The notes below the pieces were generated by a model. It ran no database searches. It saw nothing but the letters and a program-made list of their open reading frames with translations, and had not been told where the DNA came from. Source: Bartonella elizabethae F9251 = ATCC 49927 (lineage in GTDB: Bacteria > Pseudomonadota > Alphaproteobacteria > Rhizobiales > Rhizobiaceae). Taken from it: a stretch of 64,000 nt of DNA. Where the stretch lies: contig NZ_JADB01000003.1 of NCBI RefSeq assembly GCF_000518165.1, forward strand, positions 215,954 through 279,953, written 5' to 3'. The position numbers and the translations under genes were made by a program. Of this stretch, positions 20,688 through 29,832 are shown piece after piece (position 1 is the stretch's first letter; every line of letters begins with the position of its first letter).

Positions 20688-20717
20688 AATAAAGCTTCAG
20701 TAAACTGAAGCTTTATT
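20688..20717 (+). terminator. Terminator after gltA
   Basis: A perfect 13-bp inverted repeat (AATAAAGCTTCAG / CTGAAGCTTTATT) around a TAAA loop, 11 bases after the stop codon. The long T-rich right arm acts as the tail. Confidence 0.8.
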
Positions 20718-20919
20718 GTAAATGATTAAAAACATCCTTTAAAATTTTTTAAAAAGGTAATTAATTAATTTTAAATAAAACTATTATTATTCATTCCATC
20801 ATTAACAAGAACTTTCCTTCTTTCCTGTATTTCTCCCGTCATACTTTATACCAATAACTCATTTTTTTGACTGTAATTTAGCGTAATGATAGCAAAATGG
20901 AGACAGATAAATTTTTACA
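20718..20919. other. Intergenic region after gltA
   Basis: AT-rich spacer between the gltA terminator and the promoter of the first binding-protein gene. No gene, repeat or RNA element was recognised in it. Confidence 0.4.
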
Positions 20920-20948
20920 TTGCTCCTAAAGAGCTTACAGATTATAAA
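20920..20948 (+). promoter_or_regulatory. Putative promoter of binding-protein gene 1
   Basis: TTGCTC and TATAAA are separated by 17 bases. The same boxes with the same spacing recur before the second copy (22128-22156), although the sequence between and after them has diverged. That conservation is the main support. Confidence 0.55.
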
Positions 20949-20996
20949 AATGCCTCATAGTTTTATATTTGTCAGCTTATTGAATAGGAGAACATA

Positions 20997-21749
20997 ATGA
21001 AGTTATTACGAAAAGCTCTTATAATAAGCGCAACACTCTTTACTTTATCGGCGAATTCTCAAACACTTAAAATTGCAAGTGATGCTTCTTATCCCCCGTT
21101 TAGTTATATTGATTCAAATAATGAGCTTAAAGGGTTTGATATTGATATATCTTATGCCCTTTGTGAAAAAATGAATATTGAATGTACAATTGTCACGCAA
21201 GACTTCGAGGGGATGATTCCCGGCCTTCTAGCCAAAAAATATGATGCGATTGTTTCTTCCCTTTCTCCTACAAAAGAGCGCTTACAAAAAATTGGTTTTA
21301 CAGATCCTTACTACAACACAGTACTGGCTATCATTGTTACCAAAAATTCGGGGATTACAGAAATCTCAACACAAGCCTTTAGAGGTAAAAATCTTGGTGT
21401 ACAATCGAATACAACACAAGCTGCCTATGCAGAGGATCATTACGCCTCTGAAGGCGTGAATATCAAACTTTATCCTACAGCAATAGAAGTTCATCGTGAT
21501 CTTTTAAGCCATCGGCTTGATATCATCATCTTTGATAAAGTAAAGGCATTAAATTGGCTTGAGAATGAAGGAAAAGATTGCTGTAAGCTTCTAGGAACTT
21601 TGGAAGAAACAAAATTTCCTGTTTCAATTGCACTGCGTCAAAACAATAATGATCTTAAAAATAAGTTCAATGAAGCAATAAAAGAAATCCGTTTGGATGG
21701 AACTTATGAAAAAATTATGAGAAAATATTTTACATTCGATATCAATTAG
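20997..21749 (+). CDS. Polar amino-acid ABC transporter, periplasmic binding protein, copy 1
   Basis: A 250-residue solute-binding protein of family 3 (HisJ/ArtJ type). The signal peptide is residues 1-22 (LIISATLFTLSANSQ). The ligand-cleft pattern 'YPPFSYIDSNNELKGFDIDI' follows near residues 32-51 (core GFDIDISYAL). Two lobes follow, with a Cys pair around residue 200. ATG has AGGAG seven bases upstream. The paralogue at 22203 is very similar over the whole length. It differs in several pocket-region residues (SPTKERLQKIGF here, SHTQERLQKIDF there), so ligand preference may differ. It likely serves the permeases at 23034-24460. Confidence 0.9.
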   Translation: MKLLRKALIISATLFTLSANSQTLKIASDASYPPFSYIDSNNELKGFDIDISYALCEKMNIECTIVTQDFEGMIPGLLAKKYDAIVSSLSPTKERLQKIGFTDPYYNTVLAIIVTKNSGITEISTQAFRGKNLGVQSNTTQAAYAEDHYASEGVNIKLYPTAIEVHRDLLSHRLDIIIFDKVKALNWLENEGKDCCKLLGTLEETKFPVSIALRQNNNDLKNKFNEAIKEIRLDGTYEKIMRKYFTFDIN

Positions 21750-22127
21750 ATTTGAATCTTTTGAAGAAATGTCTTTTAACTTTTTGTTGGGCATGAAAAA
21801 ATAGGTGAAAATTCAGCATTTTTATAAGAAGAATTTACATCTATCAAAAGAATTATTTTTTTCTCGATAGTTAAATGTTTATGAAATCCAATGACAACAA
21901 TGAGGTTGTCTTATCTACATCTAATTTTATATTTAAATTGAATAGCCTTGCCTTGAAAGAAAATCTCTCAGTTTTTACTTATGAAATGATGTAAACTTAG
22001 CATTTCATAAAAATTAAGCCTTGTACAGAGTAAGATATTTATTCTTCTTTCAATCAATAAAAAAGATAATTTTTTGATAATAATGTCTAATATCATAATC
22101 TAAAATAAATACCGATAAATTTTTGCA
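21750..22127. other. Spacer between the two binding-protein genes
   Basis: About 380 AT-rich bases with no gene. It does not resemble the rest of the duplicated unit, which resumes with the copy-2 promoter region around 22110. No terminator with a clear stem and T-run was found directly after copy 1. Confidence 0.4.
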
Positions 22128-22156
22128 TTGCTCCAGAAAAGCTTACAGATTATAAA
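22128..22156 (+). promoter_or_regulatory. Putative promoter of binding-protein gene 2
   Basis: TTGCTC, 17 bases, TATAAA, matching the copy-1 promoter. The flanking leader (CGATAAATTTTTGCATTG... and AATAGGAGAA before the start) is also conserved with copy 1, so the duplication included the promoter. Confidence 0.55.
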
Positions 22157-22202
22157 AACGTGACGATTTCATATTTGCCCGCTTATCCAATAGGAGAATA
22201 TC

Positions 22203-22955
22203 ATGAAACTACTAGCAGGAGCTCTTATAATAAGCGCCGCGCTATTCACCCCATTGGCTGATGCAAAAACATTAAAAATCGCCAGTGAAGGTACTTATCC
22301 TCCCTTTAGTTACATTGACTCAAATAATGAGCTTAAAGGATTTGATATTGATATATCTTATGCTCTTTGTAAAAAAATGAATATTGAGTGCACAATTGTC
22401 ACGCAAGATTTCGAGGGGATGATCCCCGGACTTATTGCAAAAAAATATGATGCTATCGTTGCTTCCCTTTCTCATACACAAGAGCGTTTACAAAAAATTG
22501 ACTTTACAGATCCTTACTACGATACAGCACTGGCTGTCATTGTTACCAAAGATTCGGGAATTAAAGAAGTCTCGTCACAAAGCTTTAAAGGCAAAAATCT
22601 TGGTGTACAATCAAATACAACACAAGCTGTTTATGCAGAAGATCATTATGCCTCTGAAGAGGTAAACATCAAACTCTATCCTTCTACAATAGAAGTGAAT
22701 CGTGATCTTTTAAATCATCGACTTGATGTGATTATTGTTGATAAATTACAAGCATTAAATTGGCTTAAAAATGAAGGAAAAAATTGCTGTCTCCTCCTAG
22801 GAACTCTGGAAGAAACAAAATTTCCTGTTGCAATTGCGCTGCGTCAAAACAATAATGATCTTAAAAATAAGTTCAATGAAGCAATAAAAGAAATCCGTTT
22901 GGATGGAACTTATGAAAAAATTATGAGAAAATATTTTACAAGCGATGTTTATTAA
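22203..22955 (+). CDS. Polar amino-acid ABC transporter, periplasmic binding protein, copy 2
   Basis: Paralogue of the gene at 20997, also 250 residues, with signal peptide 1-22 (cleavage after PLADA). It keeps the family 3 binding pattern and the C-terminal Cys pair. The last third is almost the same DNA as copy 1: 102 bases (22839-22940) are identical to 21633-21734, more than in the 5' parts, which suggests gene conversion or selection. It lies 78 bases before the permease genes. Copy 2 is therefore the more obvious operon member, while copy 1 could be expressed separately. Substrate is probably a polar or basic amino acid, not determined. Confidence 0.9.
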   Translation: MKLLAGALIISAALFTPLADAKTLKIASEGTYPPFSYIDSNNELKGFDIDISYALCKKMNIECTIVTQDFEGMIPGLIAKKYDAIVASLSHTQERLQKIDFTDPYYDTALAVIVTKDSGIKEVSSQSFKGKNLGVQSNTTQAVYAEDHYASEEVNIKLYPSTIEVNRDLLNHRLDVIIVDKLQALNWLKNEGKNCCLLLGTLEETKFPVAIALRQNNNDLKNKFNEAIKEIRLDGTYEKIMRKYFTSDVY

Positions 22956-23033
22956 AGATCACTATGATATTTAGATGAAACTCACTGTTGATTTCTAAAA
23001 ACATTATCTAACTCTTTCATGAGGAACACAAGA

Positions 23034-23756
23034 ATGATTGAAAATTTAGCATTGCTATCGTTTAGCAATGGTGGATGGGGAGCGGTTATACTTTCTAGCG
23101 CAGGAATGACATTGTCACTGGCTTTATGTTGTGGACTTCTAGGACTTCCTCTAGGACTTCTAAATGCAGTCATGATTCGATCTGATATTAAGATGGCGAA
23201 AACTATAGCACGTCTTTTTTCAACGGTATTTCGTGGGCTCCCAGAGCTTTTAACCTTGTTTTTAGTGTACTACGGATTACAAAGCCTTATCCAAAATGTC
23301 TTTGACTATTTTAATCTTGAAGTCATGTTCAGTATCAATGCTTTTGTTGCTGGTGTTCTTGCACTAAGTATGGTTCTTGCCGCTTTTTCTTGTGAAGTTT
23401 GGCTTGGAGCATTCAACATTTTTGATAAAGGGCAATATGAGGCTGCTAAAGCTTTAGGGCTTTCACGCTCAACCACATTCTTTCGTATTGTCTTTCCTCA
23501 GCTCATCCGAAATGCCTTGCCAGGACTTTCCAATAATTGGCTTACTTTACTGAAAGATACATCCCTCGTTTCAACTATCGCGCTTGTTGACCTCATGCGA
23601 CAAACAAATTTAGCTGTCGCTGCAACCAATAAACCCATGCTATTTTACCTTGTGGCCTGTTTACTCTATTTATTATTTTCAGCGCTTTTTGGCGCAATCT
23701 TACGCCATTTGGAAACATACACTCAAATAGGCTATAAAAAGGTACCAAGTCAATGA
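23034..23756 (+). CDS. Amino-acid ABC transporter permease 1 (HisQ/ArtQ type)
   Basis: Inner-membrane permease with about five helices. The cytoplasmic EAA loop reads EAAKALGLSRSTTFFRIVFPQ near residues 142-162 (core EAAKALGLS). Start chosen at ATG 23034 because GAGGA lies nine bases before it. An ATG at 23019 would add five residues without a ribosome site. About 240 residues. The stop overlaps the start of permease 2 (ATGA), so the two are translationally coupled and probably form the heterodimeric pore. Residues 32-46 are encoded by imperfect repeats of CTAGGACTTC. Confidence 0.92.
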   Translation: MIENLALLSFSNGGWGAVILSSAGMTLSLALCCGLLGLPLGLLNAVMIRSDIKMAKTIARLFSTVFRGLPELLTLFLVYYGLQSLIQNVFDYFNLEVMFSINAFVAGVLALSMVLAAFSCEVWLGAFNIFDKGQYEAAKALGLSRSTTFFRIVFPQLIRNALPGLSNNWLTLLKDTSLVSTIALVDLMRQTNLAVAATNKPMLFYLVACLLYLLFSALFGAILRHLETYTQIGYKKVPSQ

Positions 23757-24460
23757 TTCCTGAATGGCTTTATTTCCTTTTTAATCCTGATCTTTTAAGC
23801 CGTTATGGGCCAAAATTTATTGATGGCTTTATTGTTACTGTTGAGCTTGTTTCTATCTCTTGTTCTCTTGGTTTTTTCCTTGGAATGCTTATCGCTTTTG
23901 CACGTTTATCAAAAAATACGTTTTTACAATATTTTGCAAATGCTTATGTCTATTTTTTTCGCGGCTCTCCTTTATTAGCCCAACTCTTCCTTTTTTATTA
24001 TGGGCTTGGTTCAATGAACAATTTTTGGCAACAGATTGGTCTATGGTGGTTTTTTCAAAACGCGTGGTATTGTTGCCTTTTTATTTTCACACTCAATTCT
24101 GCTGCCTATCAATCTGAGATCTTTAAAGGAAGTTTTCTATCCGTAACCACTGGACAACGTGAAGCGTCAAAAGCTTTAGGTCTGAGTAATTCTGTCACAT
24201 TTTTTAGAGTTATTCTTCCACAAGCAATGATTGTAGCATTACGTCCCTTAGGAAATGAGTTGATTTTAATGATTAAATCCAGTGCCATTGCCTCACTTGT
24301 TACTGTTTATGATTTAATGGGAATTGCTAAACTCACTTATTCACGTACATTTGACTTCCAAGTTTACGTTTGGGCCGCACTTATCTATCTTTTTATTGTT
24401 GAACTCATTCATCGTTTTATTGTTTTTATCGAACATCATCTCACGCGATATTTACGGTAA
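23753..24460 (+). CDS. Amino-acid ABC transporter permease 2 (HisM/ArtM type)
   Basis: Second permease subunit, 235 residues, about five membrane helices. The N-terminal 'G..VTVELV' pattern is followed by a FFRGSPLLAQLF stretch. The EAA loop is REASKALGLSNSVTFFRVILPQ near residue 140 (core EASKALGLS). It couples to the ATPase through this loop. Starts within the last codons of permease 1. An 80-base gap without a gene separates it from the ATPase gene on the same strand. Confidence 0.92.
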   Translation: MIPEWLYFLFNPDLLSRYGPKFIDGFIVTVELVSISCSLGFFLGMLIAFARLSKNTFLQYFANAYVYFFRGSPLLAQLFLFYYGLGSMNNFWQQIGLWWFFQNAWYCCLFIFTLNSAAYQSEIFKGSFLSVTTGQREASKALGLSNSVTFFRVILPQAMIVALRPLGNELILMIKSSAIASLVTVYDLMGIAKLTYSRTFDFQVYVWAALIYLFIVELIHRFIVFIEHHLTRYLR

Positions 24461-24540
24461 AATAAAATGATCATAAAAAACTTTACCAAATCAAAATGGT
24501 GCATTAATCAATTTATTCATCAATGAAAGAATAAAACAAG

Positions 24541-25314
24541 ATGAATTTAAAAAATAATCAATCAATCTATCCCAATAAAAACTCTGTAATTTCCATTCAA
24601 AACCTCAATAAATGGTATGGAAACTTTCAGGTCTTACACGATATCAACTTTGATGTTCAAGCTGGTGAACATATCGTTATTTGTGGACCATCCGGATCAG
24701 GAAAATCAACGCTAATTCGTTGTATTAACCAATTAGAACAAGCACAAAAAGGTTCAATCTGTATTCATAACGTTGATATCAATACCGCACCTATACAACA
24801 ACAAAAAAATGTTCTACGAAAGATAGGAATGGTTTTTCAGAACTTTAATTTATTTCCCCACATGAGCGTTCTACAAAATTGTATTTTAGCCCCTATGACA
24901 GTTCAAGGGCTTTCCAAACAACAAGCAAAAGAAAGGGCAATTCGTTACTTAACGCATGTCGGTATTGAAAAACACTGTGAAAAATATCCTTTACAACTTT
25001 CTGGTGGACAACAACAGCGTGTCGCGATTGCTCGTGCACTTTGTATGGAACCTGAAGTCATGCTTTTTGATGAACCCACTTCAGCTCTTGACCCAGAAAG
25101 TGTGGGAGAAGTTTTGGAAGTAATCGCTCAATTGGCCGATACTGGAATTACAATGCTTTGTGTTACCCATGAAATGGGCTTCGCAAAAAAAGTCTCAGAA
25201 AGAATACTCTTTCTAGAAAATGGAAAAATTGTTGAAGACACAGCCTCTGATAAATTTTTTACCAACCCTAAAAGCCAACGTGCTTGTGATTTTCTTGCTA
25301 AAATTAAACATTAG
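24541..25314 (+). CDS. Amino-acid ABC transporter ATP-binding protein
   Basis: Cytoplasmic ATPase driving the importer, 257 residues. Walker A is GPSGSGKST (residues 50-58), Q-loop [10 protein letters not shown], signature [15 protein letters not shown], Walker [13 protein letters not shown], and switch His in VTHEMG. These are the exact motifs of the HisP/GlnQ group. It completes a five-gene transport locus. The lpxB gene converges on it with only 23 bases between the stops, with no obvious hairpin terminator there. Confidence 0.95.
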   Translation: MNLKNNQSIYPNKNSVISIQNLNKWYGNFQVLHDINFDVQAGEHIVICGPSGSGKSTLIRCINQLEQAQKGSICIHNVDINTAPIQQQKNVLRKIGMVFQNFNLFPHMSVLQNCILAPMTVQGLSKQQAKERAIRYLTHVGIEKHCEKYPLQLSGGQQQRVAIARALCMEPEVMLFDEPTSALDPESVGEVLEVIAQLADTGITMLCVTHEMGFAKKVSERILFLENGKIVEDTASDKFFTNPKSQRACDFLAKIKH

Positions 25315-25337
25315 TCATCAAAATATTGCTTTATTAT

Positions 25338-26534
25338 TTATACAATTTTACCCTTACTTTTTAAAAGAGTGATAATTTTTTGCGCGCCAACAATCCCTGA
25401 TGGGATTTCAGTTTTCATTTTCTGTTGCACTATCTCAAAAGCGTCGAGTTGAGCTTGACGCAATAAAGGATTAGACAAAAGTTGTTCTACCTGTCTTGCT
25501 AACATGCCAGGACGGATCAATTCATTCAAATATTCTGGAATAATCGGCTTATCAGCAATAATATTTGGAAGAGCAGCACTCCATAACATCATTTTAGGAA
25601 AAATAAATAATTTAGAAAAATGATCAAGTTTATAGCAAAGAGCCATAGGAATTTTTGCTAAAGCTAATTCAAGAGAAACTGTCCCATGGGCTGCAAGAGC
25701 AACATCCGCTCGTGCAAAAGCATGCCATTTTTCATCTTCACCCACAACAATTTCTACTTTGCTTTTCCAGCCCTGCACAAAATCACGAGTTCTATCCACC
25801 AAATGGGGTAAAGTGGGTAAGATAATCTGTAAATGAGGGATACGTTGTAAGAGAATCTCTACTGTTTCTCCAAAAATAGGCATTAAAGAACGAAGCTCTA
25901 AATTGCGTGATCCTGGCAAAATAACCAATGTAGGCGATGATGTTTGTGGACCACACAAATTTCTTTGTTCTTCTTGGCGCTTTTTTTCTAACTGAACTCT
26001 CAAAAGAGGAGGATATGTCAAAAGACGATGTCCAACATAGGTGGTAGAAGGACCTTCCAAATCCTGCATAACCTTTTCTTCAAAAGGAAAAACCGCTAAA
26101 ATATGATCTACAAATTCCCGCATAGCTTTTGCACGCTCTGGCCTCCATGCCCAAACGGTTGGTGCAATATATTTAATAATCGGAATAGAAGGCGCTAAAG
26201 CGCGGACCTTTTTTGCAACACGATGCGTGAAATCAGGACTATCAATAATAATTAAACAATCAGGTTGCTCTTGTGCGATAAATTTGGATAAATTACGAAT
26301 ATGCAGCAGCAGCAACGGTAATTTTTTCAATACCTCCTTTAAACCTATTAAAGCAATATCATGAGAATCAAAAAAGCTTTTTAAACCTAATGCCTTTAAA
26401 TGCTGCCCCCCAACACCTATCAAATGAATGTTGCCTCCTATTTGTTGTGATAAACAAGAAATTAAATCCGCTCCAAGCAAATCACCAGATTCCTCACCTG
26501 CAACCACAGCAACTTTTAAGAAACAATCATTCAT
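25338..26534 (-). CDS. lpxB: Lipid-A-disaccharide synthase
   Basis: Joins UDP-2,3-diacylglucosamine and lipid X to make the lipid A disaccharide, a GT-B glycosyltransferase (family GT19) at the inner membrane. The protein of about 398 residues starts with VAVVAGEESGDLLG, and has YIAPTVWAWRPERAK, LPGSRNLELR and the acceptor-site-like AAHGTVSLELALAKIP. Start chosen at ATG 26534, which overlaps the end of lpxI by eight bases. An upstream codon at 26549 is possible. Last gene of the long - strand envelope operon. Confidence 0.95.
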   Translation of the reverse strand: MNDCFLKVAVVAGEESGDLLGADLISCLSQQIGGNIHLIGVGGQHLKALGLKSFFDSHDIALIGLKEVLKKLPLLLLHIRNLSKFIAQEQPDCLIIIDSPDFTHRVAKKVRALAPSIPIIKYIAPTVWAWRPERAKAMREFVDHILAVFPFEEKVMQDLEGPSTTYVGHRLLTYPPLLRVQLEKKRQEEQRNLCGPQTSSPTLVILPGSRNLELRSLMPIFGETVEILLQRIPHLQIILPTLPHLVDRTRDFVQGWKSKVEIVVGEDEKWHAFARADVALAAHGTVSLELALAKIPMALCYKLDHFSKLFIFPKMMLWSAALPNIIADKPIIPEYLNELIRPGMLARQVEQLLSNPLLRQAQLDAFEIVQQKMKTEIPSGIVGAQKIITLLKSKGKIV

Positions 26535-27399
26535 GGTCAGCCTTTTCAAATGTTTCTATAAATAGAGAATATTTGTTGGCTTTTTCTATTGTTGTTTTCA
26601 CCGATAATATGAGACTTCTATTTGCCTCCACCGCAATACCAGATAAACCACTCTTTGCAATATTCATTATTGTCGCAGGCCCAATTGATGGCAAATCAAC
26701 GCGATTATCCTGTTGTGGCTTTGCACATTTTACAAGAACACCACCTTGAGGAGGAATTTGGCCTCTCTCTCGCATTTCACAAACACGCCATAACATATTA
26801 TCGGTTCCCTCAGCGCCTTCTAAAGCAACCACCCTTCCTTGAACAACGACAACGGCTTGTCCTATATCCAATTGACCTAAAAGCTTTGCTGCTTGTGCTG
26901 CTAAAAAAATATCTTTCTTTTCTTTCTGCGTAGCACGCCGTACTGTTAAATTAAATTCCATAGGAGCTAAAAGATCTGGAACTATTTCGTGAGCACCAAT
27001 AACAGAAAAACCGTGTGCTTCAATAACCCGTATAAAAGCTTTTAATAACGCATCGTCCCCCCTCCTCAAAGCCCCAATTAACTTAGGAAGAGCTAAAAAT
27101 GTTGTCCAGTCCAATCGCAATTGTGTAAGAAGGGGTCGCTTTTTCACACCACCTGCCAAAACAACATTATAAACTCCAGCTTCTTTTAAGATTTTAACGA
27201 GTCGCGCTAACTCTACAATTGATAGCTCGCAGTGCTCATAACGATAAAGAACAGAATCTGCCTCACCATGCAAAAGCACAAGAAAAGGATTCTCTCCATT
27301 CTTCTCAAGAGCCTGTGCAACAGTAATCGGTAAAACACCACTTCCTGCTATAATAGCAGTACGGCCGGAAAGAAAATTTCTGGCTCCCCACATAGGCAT
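26527..27399 (-). CDS. lpxI: UDP-2,3-diacylglucosamine pyrophosphatase LpxI (DUF1009)
   Basis: Hydrolyses UDP-2,3-diacylglucosamine to lipid X. In alphaproteobacteria LpxI replaces LpxH. The 290-residue protein has the family's N-terminal 'AIIAGSGVLP' and C-terminal features DLPSIGPATI and SGIAVEANRSLIL, with Asp residues of the metal site in VDLPSIG and the preceding region. It sits between lpxA (stop two bases before its ATG) and lpxB (overlap), the usual genetic place. The start could also be the ATG two codons downstream. Confidence 0.93.
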   Translation of the reverse strand: MPMWGARNFLSGRTAIIAGSGVLPITVAQALEKNGENPFLVLLHGEADSVLYRYEHCELSIVELARLVKILKEAGVYNVVLAGGVKKRPLLTQLRLDWTTFLALPKLIGALRRGDDALLKAFIRVIEAHGFSVIGAHEIVPDLLAPMEFNLTVRRATQKEKKDIFLAAQAAKLLGQLDIGQAVVVVQGRVVALEGAEGTDNMLWRVCEMRERGQIPPQGGVLVKCAKPQQDNRVDLPSIGPATIMNIAKSGLSGIAVEANRSLILSVKTTIEKANKYSLFIETFEKADHE

Positions 27400-27401
27400 T
27401 T

Positions 27402-28226
27402 TTAATCCTTATGCTCTTTTATTCTATCACCTTCAAATTTTGGTGTGCAATAAAAACGCTTTCCTTCTTCTTTAATAAAATTAACAACGTCAGCAACCGA
27501 CTGAGAAGAAGAATAGAAAGAAGCAACATCATTAACACGCTCTTTAAATGGCTTGCTATGATCAAAAAGCATCGCAACCGCATGACGAAGTGCGTGGATA
27601 TCTTCACGCTCAAGCCCTGCACGCTTCATACCAATAATATTGAGTCCGGCAAGTTTTGCCTGCACACCAACAGCTGTTCCATAAGGAATCAGATCACCCA
27701 CTAGTGCAGATACACCGCCAATAAATGCATGATGCCCAACACGAACAAATTGGTGAACAGCAGCACCACCACCGATAATCACATAATCACCAACAGTAAC
27801 ATGACCAGCAATCATGGCATTATTAGCAAATGTAACATGATTGCCGACATGACAATCATGAGCGATATGCGCATAACAAAAAAATTGACAATTATCACCA
27901 ACAACTGTCATCCCCACACTCGAATCGGAGCCTCTATGCATTGTTACGCCTTCACGAATCGTACAATTCTTACCAATAAAAAGTGTGGTAGCTCCCCCTT
28001 TATGTTTATTATTTTGCGGATCTGCCCCCAAAACTGCATGAGAAAAGACTTTACTCTTGGCGCCTAACGTTGTCTTTCCCATTATTACAACATGACTTGT
28101 CAAACTACATTCATCACCAATAACAGCCTCTGAACTAATATGGCAAAATGGTCCAACGCGTACATTCTCACCAAGCTGCGCTCCCTTCTCCACAAGAGCC
28201 GTTGGATGGATTTTCGTACCGGACAT
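27402..28226 (-). CDS. lpxA: UDP-N-acetylglucosamine acyltransferase
   Basis: First step of lipid A synthesis: transfers a 3-hydroxyacyl chain to UDP-GlcNAc. The 274 residues show about ten left-handed beta-helix hexapeptide repeats ([LIV]GxxxX). The catalytic His lies in CYAHIAHDCHVG, followed by the HRGS loop upstream and a helical C-terminal domain from about residue 200. Trimeric cytoplasmic enzyme. It follows fabZ by 24 bases in the same operon, linking the hydroxyacyl-ACP dehydratase branch point to lipid A. Confidence 0.96.
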   Translation of the reverse strand: MSGTKIHPTALVEKGAQLGENVRVGPFCHISSEAVIGDECSLTSHVVIMGKTTLGAKSKVFSHAVLGADPQNNKHKGGATTLFIGKNCTIREGVTMHRGSDSSVGMTVVGDNCQFFCYAHIAHDCHVGNHVTFANNAMIAGHVTVGDYVIIGGGAAVHQFVRVGHHAFIGGVSALVGDLIPYGTAVGVQAKLAGLNIIGMKRAGLEREDIHALRHAVAMLFDHSKPFKERVNDVASFYSSSQSVADVVNFIKEEGKRFYCTPKFEGDRIKEHKD

Positions 28227-28250
28227 TTTTAATTTCCCATCAAATATCGT

Positions 28251-28718
28251 TTATTCTTCTTCAACAATCATCGCAGCAATTTCTGCCTCAGCGACGCGGA
28301 CATCTTCTACTTTTGCAACACATGAAAAACGCCTCATACCAGATCTCTTTTTCAAAAGCTGAACATGAATTTTAAGCTGATCACCGGGCATAACGGGCTT
28401 ACGAAATTTCGCATTATCAACCGTCATAAGGTAAACTAAATTTGTTTGCTTATTGCCTAAATTTAAAAGTGCTATTGCTCCAGCCGTTTGTGCCATAGCT
28501 TCTAAAATCAAAACCCCAGGCATAACAGGCTTTGCTGGAAAATGTCCCGTAAAATGTGGCTCGTTAATCGTTATATTTTTAATACCAATCGCTTCTTGTT
28601 CACCATCAATATCAACGATACGATCAATCAATAAAAATGGATAACGGTGCGGTAATATTGAGAGCAATTTTTCAATATCAACAGCCTCTAAATCTCTAGT
28701 TCCTTCAGTGCTGATCAT
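28251..28718 (-). CDS. fabZ: 3-hydroxyacyl-ACP dehydratase FabZ
   Basis: Dehydrates 3-hydroxyacyl-ACP in fatty acid synthesis and competes with LpxA/LpxD for the same substrate, so its place between lpxD and lpxA is meaningful. The 155 residues have the hot-dog fold motifs: [12 protein letters not shown] (22-33), catalytic His-59 in [12 protein letters not shown] and Glu-73 in [11 protein letters not shown] is preceded by AAGGAG, and the lpxD stop lies one base before it (TGAGATG). Confidence 0.96.
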   Translation of the reverse strand: MISTEGTRDLEAVDIEKLLSILPHRYPFLLIDRIVDIDGEQEAIGIKNITINEPHFTGHFPAKPVMPGVLILEAMAQTAGAIALLNLGNKQTNLVYLMTVDNAKFRKPVMPGDQLKIHVQLLKKRSGMRRFSCVAKVEDVRVAEAEIAAMIVEEE

Positions 28719-28719
28719 C

Positions 28720-29766
28720 TCAGCTTTTCTCCTTTTTAACTTTTCCCATACTGCGCAACGTTGCTACTTCACGAAACCATTGTTTAAATGGTCGTGCTGG
28801 ACTCCCTCCCCATTTTTCACCATCAGGAATGTCATTCATAACGCCACTACGACCAGCAATCTGAACACATTTACCTATTACGATATGATCGGCTACCCCA
28901 ACTCCCCCGCCAAGCTGAGACATATCCCCTATCGATGTACTTCCCGCAATTCCACATTGAGCAGCAATAAGGCAATAACGACCAATTTTTACATTGTGGG
29001 CAATTTGTACAAGATTATCAATCTTGCTTCCTTCTCCAATAACAGTATCTTGAAATGTTCCTCGATCAATCGTGGTATTTGCACCAATTTCCACACCATC
29101 CTCAATAATCACGCGACCAAGTTGTGGAATTTTCTCAATACCAGCTTTCCCCCCAACATAACCAAAACCATCTTGCCCAATGCAAACACCAGGATAAAGC
29201 TGAACCCTATCCCCTATTAAGGAACACTGAATAGTTACTTTAGGAGCAATATAGCAGTCACGTCCAATACGGCAATTTTCACCGATAACGGCTGTGGACG
29301 AAATAAGAGTTCCTGCACCAATCTCAACATTTCTTCCAATAACAGCTCCCGCTTCAATACACACATCATCAGCAAACTTAGCCGTTGGATGAATATGCGC
29401 ATGCGGTGAAATCTCTTTCTGTCCAAACCAAGGCATTGGCTTGACAGAATCAGGAAATAGAATACGACCAATCTGAGCAAAATCACGTTGTGGTGTGGAT
29501 GTCACCAAAATTGCCATTGTGTCAGGAACTTTAAAAACAATATCATTCGTACAAAAAACAGCAACAGCAGAACTGTCTCGTAGAGCATCAGAAAATTTCC
29601 GATGCTCCACAAAAACAAGAGAGCCTTCCACAGCACTGTCAAGCGAAGAAAGAGTATTGATAACTTTATGAGAAAACTCTGGATTAAGAAGCTTTGCACC
29701 CGTCAACTCAGCAACATTTGCAACTGTCAATTGCCGGGACGGCGTAAAAAAAAATGTATCCGCCAT
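28720..29766 (-). CDS. lpxD: UDP-3-O-(3-hydroxyacyl)glucosamine N-acyltransferase
   Basis: Third step of lipid A synthesis. The 348-residue protein has an N-terminal uridine-binding domain (about 1-110) and a left-handed beta-helix of hexapeptide repeats. The catalytic His lies in [11 protein letters not shown]. The C-terminus is a short helix ([11 protein letters not shown]). ATG at 29766 is used; a TTG directly before it would add one residue. The gene follows bamA by 66 bases and ends one base from the fabZ start. Confidence 0.95.
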   Translation of the reverse strand: MADTFFFTPSRQLTVANVAELTGAKLLNPEFSHKVINTLSSLDSAVEGSLVFVEHRKFSDALRDSSAVAVFCTNDIVFKVPDTMAILVTSTPQRDFAQIGRILFPDSVKPMPWFGQKEISPHAHIHPTAKFADDVCIEAGAVIGRNVEIGAGTLISSTAVIGENCRIGRDCYIAPKVTIQCSLIGDRVQLYPGVCIGQDGFGYVGGKAGIEKIPQLGRVIIEDGVEIGANTTIDRGTFQDTVIGEGSKIDNLVQIAHNVKIGRYCLIAAQCGIAGSTSIGDMSQLGGGVGVADHIVIGKCVQIAGRSGVMNDIPDGEKWGGSPARPFKQWFREVATLRSMGKVKKEKS

Positions 29767-29832
29767 CAAAACACTTTCTCTCCCAGCTTAAGCTATTCTC
29801 TTCAAGCTTTTCCTTCTTAAAAAACGCTCAAA

